Source: Bdellovibrionales bacterium
GTDB taxonomy: Bacteria > Bdellovibrionota > Bdellovibrionia > Bdellovibrionales > UBA1609
Reading direction: 5' to 3'
NCBI GenBank assembly: GCA_020435085.1
Contig: JAGRAB010000289.1
Span: forward strand, 1-5,805
Length of the DNA: 5,805 nucleotides
Shown: positions 1 to 5,551 of the stretch, in pieces
Layout: each line of letters starts with the position of its first letter
How positions within the stretch are numbered: position 1 is the first letter of the stretch
Position numbers and translations under genes: made by a program
The notes under the pieces: model-generated
Database searches by the model: none
The model's input: the letters and a program-made list of their open reading frames with translations, nothing else
What the model was told of the DNA's origin: nothing

Positions 1-63
1 AAGCTCTTCAACAGATCACTCTCGAAATACATCAATCAATTTGACTTGAGGATGGTTAAACTT

Positions 64-876
64 TCAGTCTTCAGCTTTACAGTTATAATAGGTTGCATAC
101 GTTCGACAAGACTCTGGCACGTTGAACTCTCGGCACAATTCAGGCACAGAAAATGTCGCCCATATTCTTTCGATCGGCTGAAGTTCATAGGGATAAGTGG
201 CATTGGGTCCGTTTTTTGAAAAAACTAAATCTTCCGTAACAAGAAAAAATCCATGTAGTTCCCCTCCGCCTTGAGGGTCAAATTTGAGCTCATTCTTATC
301 TCTTATGGCAACAACTGTTCCGTATCGTATTTCGTTCTCTGAAGTGACTTGCTGACATTTTTGTCGATCCGTAACAAACGCATGAAACTCCCTTGCTGAT
401 ACAAAACGTTCTTTTTTTACTTCTCCATGAAAAAGCAAAACATTGTTCCAACAGTTCACACCATCTTGAACTCGTAAGTGATTTTTTACAACATAGTCAT
501 CAAGCAATGAACCAACATTTACTTTTTTCAAGAAATTGGGTGCAGGTGTTCTGCAGTTAAGTTCCTCTTTACACTGGTTTGTTGCTTCACAAGTAAAACT
601 CAATTTTGATTCGCTTTGGTTTGAGGCCTTCAAAACTTCAAAGTGATGCTCCAGTTTTTGACAGTTGTCTGAATATAAGTAAAAAGAATTATTTTCTTTC
701 TTTAAAAACGGAAGCCACCAACGATCACCTTCCGTTGTCGATAACTGCGGCATTTGGTCTCCATTGGCTTCAGTATCAAAGACTTTTGCCCATAAAGGTG
801 GGCTCACAAGAACCTCAAAAAGGAGCAAAAGAATAAAGTATGAAATAAGACCAGTTTTGATTTGTTGATACATCAT
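64..876 (-). CDS. Secreted Cys-rich protein, putative NlpC/P60-like hydrolase
   Basis: Numbering is from the ATG at 876 (270 aa). A TTG at 891 in the same frame would add five residues, but ATG 876 is preferred because an AGAG lies just upstream and the TTG has no convincing ribosome-binding site. The N-terminus is a Sec signal peptide: a hydrophobic run at about residues 12-25 and a likely cleavage after LWA near residue 30, so the product is periplasmic or secreted. There are nine cysteines. One, C142 in a DGVNCWNN motif, sits where a catalytic Cys would be; the other eight could form disulfides. Further on, a YGTVVAIRD strand, then H208 in GELHGFFLV, then DLVFSKNGP follow the order seen in NlpC/P60-like folds (Cys, 'GDVV' strand, His strand, variable loop). 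The fold assignment is inferred from motif order, not from a recognised family; the substrate is unknown. It could instead be an uncharacterised lineage-specific secreted protein. It is divergent from the gene at 1085. Confidence 0.75.
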   Translation of the reverse strand: MMYQQIKTGLISYFILLLLFEVLVSPPLWAKVFDTEANGDQMPQLSTTEGDRWWLPFLKKENNSFYLYSDNCQKLEHHFEVLKASNQSESKLSFTCEATNQCKEELNCRTPAPNFLKKVNVGSLLDDYVVKNHLRVQDGVNCWNNVLLFHGEVKKERFVSAREFHAFVTDRQKCQQVTSENEIRYGTVVAIRDKNELKFDPQGGGELHGFFLVTEDLVFSKNGPNATYPYELQPIERIWATFSVPELCREFNVPESCRTYATYYNCKAED

Positions 877-924
877 ATTTACTCTATGCAAATTCTATTC
901 TCTTTAAAAGGAAATAAAGGGGAT

Positions 925-954
925 ATTAAAAGCAAAATCAAAGAGTTATGACAA
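925..954 (-). promoter_or_regulatory. Putative sigma-70-type promoter for the leftward gene
   Basis: On the minus strand, TTGTCA (954-949; 5 of 6 match to TTGACA) is followed after an 18-nt spacer by TTTAAT (930-925; 5 of 6 match to TATAAT). Transcription would begin near 918, leaving a leader of about 40 nt before ATG 876. This is a consensus match only, in an AT-rich region where chance matches are common. Confidence 0.45.
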
Positions 955-957
955 ATT

Positions 958-985
958 TTGTAAAAGCCATAAAAAAACTTATAGC
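958..985 (+). promoter_or_regulatory. Possible promoter for the 1085 gene
   Basis: TTGTAA (958-963) and TATAGC (980-985) are separated by 16 nt; each matches its consensus at four of six positions. The start codon is about 95 nt further on. The site almost abuts the -35 of the leftward promoter, within a small palindrome ACAAATTTTGT (951-961), so the two divergent promoters could influence each other. Weak evidence. Confidence 0.25.
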
Positions 986-1084
986 CACTCAGCAATTCAT
1001 AATCACTGTCAAAGGTGAATACATCTGAGACCTTACAGATAGACAGCTCATCAGCTTTAGAGTATTTTGGTACTGTGATCATTT

Positions 1085-2539
1085 ATGACTAAAATTGTTT
1101 CTGTTGTTTTAATTTTGAGCCTTGTTTTGATCTTGTTATTTAAAAAAACTTGGCCTATTCATTCTCCTGTTTTTGAAACCAAACACCTGGCGTTTCTACA
1201 ACCTGATTTTGAACACGGTTTTGTGTGGCCGCAACGCGTTCGTCATGGAGACGCTCTCAATATTTTTTTACACCTTAATCGTAAAAATGTTCTTTTAGAA
1301 ATTAATCAAATCTTGGGCCCTGAAACGAGAAAATTTTTATCTCAACTTGATGCTCCACGAATTGATGAAAATACTCTTGATAAGTGCACTATTGAAACTG
1401 GTTGTGAATGGCTCTCTAATTTACAGTTTAAAATTCCCACAGGTTGGCCCAACGGTATCTATGAGGTTTCATTTCAATCTGGTAATACCATGCGAAGAAT
1501 GTATTTTTTCATTCCTCCTCACCCAAATCAGCAAGGAGATGCTCTTTTCCTGTACGATTGGTCCACACTCAATGGACACAACCTCTTTGGTGGTTGCAAT
1601 TTTTATGGCGATTTTCATGATGGTAAAATGAAACAAAGTGCTGCTGAAGTTTCTCACCTTCGTTATTCTCTCAAGCGTCCGATGATGCCAACAAGCTTGG
1701 AGTTCAACGATTCCGTTATTTTGAGAGAAAATAATGTTTTTGATGGTTTGGGGTGGCTACCCACTATTTCACAATTTTTAAAAACAGATGCTATTTTCAA
1801 TACCTCTTTAGCTGAAATGGATGAGGCTATTCTCAAAAAATATAAATTTGTTGTTATCGCTGGAACCCAAGAGTATTTGAGCCGAGACGATTTTACCCTT
1901 CTACAGCACTATGTAGAGAGTGGTGGTTTTTTAATTATTGCTGGTAGCGAATTCGGTCTGAATTACATAAATTATAACAAAAATAGAGATTCTATTGCTT
2001 TTTATAAAGTTGTTCCTCATGAAAAAATAAAAGACCCTCCTGTTCGGGTAACCTCAGTTGCAAACCCATTGATGTATTGGGGCTTTAGTTTTAATTTTGG
2101 TGTTGGTATTTTTTCTAGCAAAATCTTTGATTTTCAAATTATAAATACAAAGCATCCCTACTTTGAAAATATTAACGTACAAAAAACAGATTCTTTTCGA
2201 TCCCTGCGCGGCTGGAGCTTTGGAGCTGTACTCACTCAAAACGGAAATACTTTTTGCCTGACTCATTCAGAAATTCCCTGCAACGATGTTGAGGTTCTTG
2301 GTCTTGTCAAAACCAAATATCAAATAGCCACTGAAGAAAGTCATGAGCGCTTGAGATTTTCTGATCTCTTGGCAAATGAGTTTGAACACCAAAATCCAGA
2401 GCGAGAAATTTTCGCCCCGTTGATGAAGGTTAAAAAAGGCAAAGGACATTTTTTAGCCATTCCTGGAAATCTACTGGAAGACCCTCGGTCGGTCGATGAA
2501 ATCCAATTTATTAAAAACGTTGTTAACACCACTAAATAA
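1085..2539 (+). CDS. Membrane-anchored DMFase-large-subunit-like protein
   Basis: The product is 484 aa. Residues 4-19 form a hydrophobic segment followed by KK, which reads as a signal anchor or uncleaved signal peptide, so the body should be outside the cytoplasmic membrane. Residues about 40-143 look like a beta-rich Ig-like domain. Residues about 152-300 match the pattern of the N,N-dimethylformamidase large-subunit C-terminal domain: LYDWSTLNGHNLFGG (156-170), then an RP-containing strand (LKRPMMPTSLEF), then FVVIAGTQEYLSRDDF (255-270) and YVESGGFLIIAGSEF (276-290). The last two correspond to the family's 'HDEYWS' and 'ARGGNL' segments. The characterised enzyme uses a mononuclear iron centre with two Tyr and one carboxylate; Y264 is a candidate ligand, but I cannot align the others. 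Most relatives of this domain are of unknown function, so formamide hydrolysis should not be assumed. No Shine-Dalgarno is visible upstream; the start is supported by the N-terminal hydrophobic segment. Confidence 0.75.
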   Translation: MTKIVSVVLILSLVLILLFKKTWPIHSPVFETKHLAFLQPDFEHGFVWPQRVRHGDALNIFLHLNRKNVLLEINQILGPETRKFLSQLDAPRIDENTLDKCTIETGCEWLSNLQFKIPTGWPNGIYEVSFQSGNTMRRMYFFIPPHPNQQGDALFLYDWSTLNGHNLFGGCNFYGDFHDGKMKQSAAEVSHLRYSLKRPMMPTSLEFNDSVILRENNVFDGLGWLPTISQFLKTDAIFNTSLAEMDEAILKKYKFVVIAGTQEYLSRDDFTLLQHYVESGGFLIIAGSEFGLNYINYNKNRDSIAFYKVVPHEKIKDPPVRVTSVANPLMYWGFSFNFGVGIFSSKIFDFQIINTKHPYFENINVQKTDSFRSLRGWSFGAVLTQNGNTFCLTHSEIPCNDVEVLGLVKTKYQIATEESHERLRFSDLLANEFEHQNPEREIFAPLMKVKKGKGHFLAIPGNLLEDPRSVDEIQFIKNVVNTTK

Positions 2540-2546
2540 AAAAGTT

Positions 2547-2574
2547 GGCTCAGGTGGATGGATTCATCTGACCC
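2547..2574 (-). terminator. Possible weak terminator, leftward reading
   Basis: An imperfect hairpin starts eight bases after the stop of the rightward gene. GATG/CATC pair around a GATT loop. After a four-base bulge, TCA/TGA pair, and after one mismatch GG/CC pair. On the minus strand it is followed by AAC and then six T (2543-2538), so it would act on leftward transcripts. On the plus strand it has no T-run. The stem is weak. Confidence 0.25.
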
Positions 2575-2766
2575 AAAACCCACAAGAAGCAAATTCAAAA
2601 CAATAAATGCCAAGGAGGCTCTTATAAAAATGTTTATATTCAATGTCCGAGAGATATTTATTATTACAGGACGGAGCAGGGTTAGTTTTATGCCAAACAA
2701 GAATATCCGTCAGTAGATGGGGCTTATTGGTCTGATAGTAGGCAACAAGTTCTCTTAAAAGTTTGA
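2572..2766 (+). pseudogene. Decayed coding remnant, family not recognised
   Basis: One reading frame is open from 2572 to a TGA at 2764-2766, apart from a single TAG at 2683-2685. No start codon is available in it. Its translation looks like real protein rather than chance. Before the stop it contains YIQCPRDIYYYRTEQG. After the stop it contains FYAKQEYPSVDGAYWSD and ends in SRQQVLLKV. Charged, aromatic and polar residues are well mixed despite the AT-rich setting. I read it as the C-terminal fragment of a gene that lost its 5' part and gained a nonsense mutation; the TAG is one substitution from several sense codons. An AAGGAGG at 2612-2618 precedes an ATG at 2630 in another frame, giving only a 28-codon ORF (to 2716) of no recognisable character. 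The rightward gene's own frame, continued past its stop, runs into that ATG frame. The family is unknown to me; a chance open frame is possible. Confidence 0.4.
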
Positions 2767-2767
2767 T

Positions 2768-2990
2768 ATTACAAAAAATGTATTCCCATTCCTTTCTTAT
2801 ATTTGATTAATATAAACTTATCTCATTCCTATTTTCGTTATCGTATATGAATTGAAATTCCGCTAGACATTTCTTTATTAAAAACAAAGATTTTGGCGAG
2901 GTCTAAATAATGAGCTGGACCACTTCTTTCCATTGAAAAAATATTTTTCTATTACAGGAATTTTTCCCATTACAAAAATATTTGCCCATT
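2768..2990 (+). repeat. Degenerate AT-rich repeats (unit about 18-20 nt)
   Basis: Three neighbouring units run head to tail at about 2931-2950, 2951-2968 and 2969-2987, each starting (C)ATTRMA and ending in a T/C-rich stretch: ATTACAGGAATTTTTCCC, then ATTACAAAAATATTTGCCC, then ATT. The first unit, CATTGAAAAAATATTTTTCT, is the most diverged. A further copy, ATTACAAAAAATGTATTCCC followed by ATT, lies apart at 2768-2790 and resembles the third tandem unit closely. The role is unknown; they may be remnants of slippage or duplication, or protein-binding repeats. Confidence 0.4.
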
Positions 2991-3057
2991 TTTCTCGTAT
3001 AGAATGAATCAGGACAACCCCCGAAACCCCTGAAAATACGGCTCTTTTATAGGCCAT
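2878..3057 (-). CDS. Possible small ORF, 59 aa, unknown function
   Basis: This leftward ORF starts at ATG 3057, with AAGG five bases upstream (3063-3066 region, minus-strand sense), and ends at a TAA. It encodes 59 residues. The N-terminus (MAYKRAVFSGVSGVVLIHSI) is mildly hydrophobic at about 6-18, and the rest is basic with aromatic residues. It is divergent from the toxin-antitoxin operon and could share the inverted-repeat operator. Against it: the sequence is AT-rich, it crosses the degenerate repeats, it has no recognised family, and the opposite strand is also open for 41 codons (2882-3007). Treat as a candidate only. Confidence 0.25.
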   Translation of the reverse strand: MAYKRAVFSGVSGVVLIHSIREKWANIFVMGKIPVIEKYFFNGKKWSSSLFRPRQNLCF

Positions 3058-3064
3058 TTTTTCC

Positions 3065-3096
3065 TTGATTTAAATGTAGTTTATATGCTACATTAA
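3065..3096 (+). promoter_or_regulatory. Toxin-antitoxin promoter with palindromic operator
   Basis: A perfect inverted repeat, AATGTAG (3073-3079) and CTACATT (3088-3094) with an 8-nt spacer, sits directly before the toxin start. A possible -35 TTGATT (3065-3070) and -10 TACATT (3089-3094; 18-nt spacer) flank and overlap it, so a bound dimer would block RNA polymerase. Such autoregulation by the HTH antitoxin, alone or with toxin, is usual for type II modules. If this -10 is right, transcription starts at about 3101, i.e. at the toxin's start codon, giving a leaderless message. Confidence 0.6.
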
Positions 3097-3100
3097 GGGC

Positions 3101-3439
3101 GTGGAAGTTAAACCTCGTAGTCTTCGCATCTATGAAACTGAGAACGGAAAACGACCGTTTGAAGATTGGGTCAAAAGCCTAAAAGATCCGCCAACGGTTC
3201 GGCGGATACAGGCTCGTTTGGCTGGTGTGAGTGCTGGCAACCTTGGCGATGTGAAACCTGTTGGTGAAGGTGTTAGCGAATTGAGGTTAAAGTTTGGCCC
3301 AGGGTTTCGGATTTATTTTGGGGCTGATGGTGATGAGCTGATTATCCTTTTGTGTGGAGGAGACAAAGGCTCGCAAGATAAAGATATTCGTAAGGCTAAG
3401 GAATATTGGGCCGATTATAGGAGTAAGAACGATGAATAA
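3101..3439 (+). CDS. RelE/ParE-superfamily toxin, addiction module killer type
   Basis: The protein has 112 aa and matches the family annotated as 'addiction module killer protein' (HigB-like, RelE/ParE superfamily) over its whole length. Diagnostic segments are NLGDVKPVGEGVSELRLKFG (47-66), GPGFRIYF (66-73) and LLCGGDKGSQDKDIRKAK (83-100). Relatives are usually thought to be translation-dependent mRNA endonucleases, but activity for this subfamily is less well established. The start is GTG: no in-frame ATG or GTG lies between it and an upstream TAG at 3077, and the family's N-terminal region is complete from here. The AAGGG before it is only one base from the GTG, too close for a normal ribosome-binding site, consistent with leaderless or poor initiation. 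The last 8 bp overlap the antitoxin start. Toxin-first order is typical of this family and of HigBA modules. Confidence 0.9.
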   Translation: MEVKPRSLRIYETENGKRPFEDWVKSLKDPPTVRRIQARLAGVSAGNLGDVKPVGEGVSELRLKFGPGFRIYFGADGDELIILLCGGDKGSQDKDIRKAKEYWADYRSKNDE

Positions 3440-3749
3440 AAAAGCAAGCCGATCTTATGATGAATGGGTTATTGAGTCCTTAAAAGATAATAAAAAGGCC
3501 CAGGCGGAATATGTTCGAGCAACCATTGAAGAAAATCGAGGTTTTCCAAAAGCGATTTTAGTAGCTCTTCGCCATGTGGCCGAAGCTCGTGGATTTAAAA
3601 ACTTTGCCGAAGAAACTCAACTGAACCGCGAAACTCTTTATAAAACTTTATCAGAAAACGGCAACCCCACATTAGAGAGCCTTTCTAAAATGCTTGATGT
3701 TTTGGGACTTGATTTGTCCGTGAAGCCTAAATCTAAAAAGGTCAGTTAA
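3432..3749 (+). CDS. HTH antitoxin, addiction module antidote protein
   Basis: This 105-aa protein neutralises the toxin encoded just upstream and probably represses the operon. It matches the 'addiction module antidote protein' family. An N-terminal segment (YDEWVIESLKD, 9-19) resembles the usual opening, and an Xre-like HTH spans about residues 42-95. Within it are HVAEARGFKNFAEETQLNRE (48-67) and the recognition segment LYKTLSENGNPTLESL (69-84). The start at ATG 3432 is chosen over an in-frame upstream ATG (3354) because GGAG (3420-3423) lies eight bases before it and the family begins here. The gene overlaps the toxin by 8 bp, so translation is probably coupled. The C-terminus is short and lysine-rich. 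Confidence 0.9.
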   Translation: MNKKASRSYDEWVIESLKDNKKAQAEYVRATIEENRGFPKAILVALRHVAEARGFKNFAEETQLNRETLYKTLSENGNPTLESLSKMLDVLGLDLSVKPKSKKVS

Positions 3750-3773
3750 AAATTAGGGGGTTGAAGAAATCTG

Positions 3774-3830
3774 ATTCGAGAACTCGAATACTTGGAGAAA
3801 AAGCAAGGTATGTCTTTTGAGTTCTCGAAT
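3774..3830. repeat. 12-bp-arm inverted repeat with nested palindrome
   Basis: ATTCGAGAACTC (3774-3785) is perfectly inverted as GAGTTCTCGAAT (3819-3830). The 33-nt interval can pair further: ATAC/GTAT and TTG/CAA around a nine-base loop. The left arm is itself part of a 16-bp palindrome, ATTCGAG-AA-CTCGAAT (3774-3789). It lies 24 bp after the antitoxin stop. No T-run follows on the plus strand, so it is not a standard terminator. It could be an operator, an RNA structure protecting the antitoxin mRNA 3' end, or a small mobile repeat. Confidence 0.6.
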
Positions 3831-3898
3831 TGGAAGTTGATTTAAGTATTTTACCATTGAACAATGACGGGGAAAGAGTATCGAAGAAATGATTTTTG

Positions 3899-3933
3899 AA
3901 AAAACAAGAGGCTTCTCGATCAAGAAGCCTCTT
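3899..3933 (-). terminator. Rho-independent terminator of the BlaI/M56 operon
   Basis: A perfect 11-bp stem, AAGAGGCTTCT (3906-3916) with AGAAGCCTCTT (3923-3933), closes a 6-nt loop. On the minus strand it is followed by G and six T (3904-3899). It begins 10 nt beyond the stop codon of the leftward M56 gene. The plus-strand side has an A-run after the stem instead, so it serves leftward transcription. Confidence 0.9.
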
Positions 3934-3943
3934 CAAAAAAAGA

Positions 3944-5551
3944 TTACTGAACCGATTCTGGATTTTTCATAATCAGAACCGCTGCCATCAATCGCGGTAG
4001 ATAGTCCTGATCGTTTTCGTACCCTTTGCGAATCAAAACCCAAGCATCTTTTGATCTTGTTTTTTCTATAGCTTTCTGAACTCGATTTTCTCCGATATTA
4101 TATGCCAAGGCGGCCAGCAACCAATCCTTGAATCGGAGATTATTTGATTCCAGGTATCTCATGGCAGCATCAGTGAGCAAGTCAACATTTAGCCGCTCAT
4201 CCACCTTATCATCGACTCGTAATCCATAGTTTCGAGCCGTGGGGACAATAAACATCCAAAGACCAGCTCCCCAACCCTGGTTATTACTTTGCTCTAAGTT
4301 CTGGTAACCAGACTCAACAATGGGTACAGCCATCAGTTCTAGGGGTAATCCATAATCTTGGATTTTACCTTCAACCACGTTGCGGTAGTTCTCCATTCGT
4401 TGAAGCGAATTTCGCATGAACTCCCTTCCTTCTGGTGTGCCGATATACCTATTAAGCTGTTTGAGCACCAGATCGTTTACTACAATCGGAAACCCTGTCG
4501 TGCTTTGAGCGTTTTTCGCCATTTCTTTAGCCTGGGCCAAAGAGACTCGTCGATCCTGAACGAAGCTCTTTGAAGCAAAGGCGGTCGCGCCCATAAGACA
4601 GGCCATCAATAATCCGCTAAGTAAGCTGATCGACCTTCCTGATTTTGTTGATACTTTGCTGAACATTTTCTCTATCCTCCTTTTTAGGATATTGCCCTCA
4701 ACTAAAAATAAGAGACCTGTCGCGCACACAGGCACATACTCTTGGTTTAGTGCGATTTGCGCTACCTCAACGAGGCAGCGTGCATAAGCCTGTGACTCAA
4801 CTTTTTCTTGGTCGACCAGTGTCTCATCACAAGCAAATTCTTGAACTTCTGAAATCCATTTGTTCCAAAAATGAATAGTGGGATTGAGCAAACAGACGAG
4901 TCTCAATCCCCAAAGAACATACACCCACTTCGTATCACCTTGTCGATGATGCTGAAGCTCATGGGCCAATGCCATTTGATATTCTTGTCTGCGTGAAATT
5001 AGAGATGACGGCAATACAACATTTATCTGATAGGGCCGCCAATACGAAAAGGGAACTGCAATTTCATCGTTTACGAAGACATTGACTCTTCCAAGTTTCC
5101 GCACACAGTATGAGCGTCTTTTAATTTTTCTAAGGCGGTGAATATCTCGGCCTATCACAATCCCACCAGAGACAAGTAATATCAGTCCCAGTAGCATCCA
5201 CACCAAGGAAATGCTATCTGCACTCACTGAAGACAGTCCACTAAGCGACGGAAGAGTTAAATAGCCGCCCTTGTCTGGGGTCGAAAAATCTTGAGCAAAA
5301 GTTTTGATTGATTGAGCAGACCAGACCTTTACTGTTGGCTGAAAAAACTCTTTCTGTGGCAACAAAGGATGAGCAAGAGCCAAGGCTAGGATACCAAACA
5401 AAGTGGCGTAATGCAGTCGCAACTCAAAAATAGATTTAGTGACTCTTCCTGTGTACTTCAGAAAAAGTGACAACATCAGCAATCCGAAAAAACCAATGAG
5501 AACTAACGCGTTCAATGTGAAATATGTCGAAAGGGCTTGGGCTAAACTCAT
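3944..5551 (-). CDS. BlaR1-like M56 peptidase fused to MltD-like transglycosylase
   Basis: The 535-aa protein is probably a membrane sensor-protease. Predicted membrane segments lie near residues 14-32, 47-61, 113-134, 207-222 and 306-326. The M56 zinc-peptidase site is HELQH (197-201) and EFACDE (238-243), matching the HExxH plus ExxxD pattern of BlaR1/MecR1, placed on the cytoplasmic side. After the last membrane segment comes a full MltD-like lytic transglycosylase region (about 353-530), expected in the periplasm. It has the lead-in FPIVVND, catalytic-type E413 in PIVESGYQ, GAGLWMFIVPTARNYGL (428-444) and AYNIGENRV (483-491). Classical BlaR1 has a penicillin-binding domain in this position. 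The start ATG has GGGAG six bases upstream and overlaps the repressor stop as ATGA, so the two are translationally coupled. Inferred role: sense peptidoglycan state and cleave the BlaI-like partner. Motif II is altered (usual GLWQF; Q is M432 here), so catalysis may be weak. An internal start at 4666 is described separately. Confidence 0.9.
   Translation of the reverse strand: MSLAQALSTYFTLNALVLIGFFGLLMLSLFLKYTGRVTKSIFELRLHYATLFGILALALAHPLLPQKEFFQPTVKVWSAQSIKTFAQDFSTPDKGGYLTLPSLSGLSSVSADSISLVWMLLGLILLVSGGIVIGRDIHRLRKIKRRSYCVRKLGRVNVFVNDEIAVPFSYWRPYQINVVLPSSLISRRQEYQMALAHELQHHRQGDTKWVYVLWGLRLVCLLNPTIHFWNKWISEVQEFACDETLVDQEKVESQAYARCLVEVAQIALNQEYVPVCATGLLFLVEGNILKRRIEKMFSKVSTKSGRSISLLSGLLMACLMGATAFASKSFVQDRRVSLAQAKEMAKNAQSTTGFPIVVNDLVLKQLNRYIGTPEGREFMRNSLQRMENYRNVVEGKIQDYGLPLELMAVPIVESGYQNLEQSNNQGWGAGLWMFIVPTARNYGLRVDDKVDERLNVDLLTDAAMRYLESNNLRFKDWLLAALAYNIGENRVQKAIEKTRSKDAWVLIRKGYENDQDYLPRLMAAVLIMKNPESVQ
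4664..4681 (-). promoter_or_regulatory. Strong internal ribosome-binding site at M296 of the M56 fusion
   Basis: Within the fusion gene, AGGAGG (4681-4676) lies nine bases before an in-frame ATG (4666-4664), codon 296. Initiation here would give a 240-aa product beginning with a positively charged stretch, a hydrophobic run and an AFA-SK sequence, i.e. the shape of a Sec signal peptide, followed by the whole transglycosylase domain. The AGG-AGG codons encode Arg-Arg in the long form, so the match may be coincidental. Confidence 0.45.

Noticed and set aside
1..63. Short open end in one plus-strand frame (stop at 42-44) that could be the tail of an upstream rightward gene
   Set aside because: Only 13 codons are visible, two other frames are also open at the edge, and nothing distinguishes it from chance.
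879..1082. 67-codon leftward open frame upstream of the secreted protein gene
   Set aside because: It fills the divergent promoter region, contains the likely promoter of the 64-876 gene, ends inside that gene's start region and gives no recognisable protein.
2683..2685. TAG as a recoded (read-through) codon rather than a nonsense mutation
   Set aside because: The frame lacks a start codon, and nothing suggests pyrrolysine or suppressor decoding; a pseudogene is simpler.
2341..2700. 119-codon leftward open frame with hydrophobic stretches
   Set aside because: More than half is antisense to the conserved end of the 1085-2539 gene, it starts at TTG without a ribosome-binding site, and its hydrophobic character is what AT-rich DNA produces by chance.
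2882..3007. 41-codon rightward open frame with FSITGIFPITKIFAHF
   Set aside because: No start codon or ribosome-binding site; the repetitive Phe/Ile-rich composition comes from the 18-20 nt repeats; it competes with a leftward ORF that has a start.
3354..3431. Longer antitoxin start at ATG 3354
   Set aside because: It would place 26 extra residues over the conserved toxin C-terminus; ATG 3432 has a well-spaced GGAG and matches family length.
3774..3830. Integron attC-like site
   Set aside because: The paired arms lack the conserved GTTRRRY-type core sites and there is no integrase in the window.
3742..3936. 64-codon leftward open frame between the antitoxin and the terminator
   Set aside because: It spans the inverted repeat and the terminator of the M56 operon and has no ribosome-binding site or recognisable sequence.
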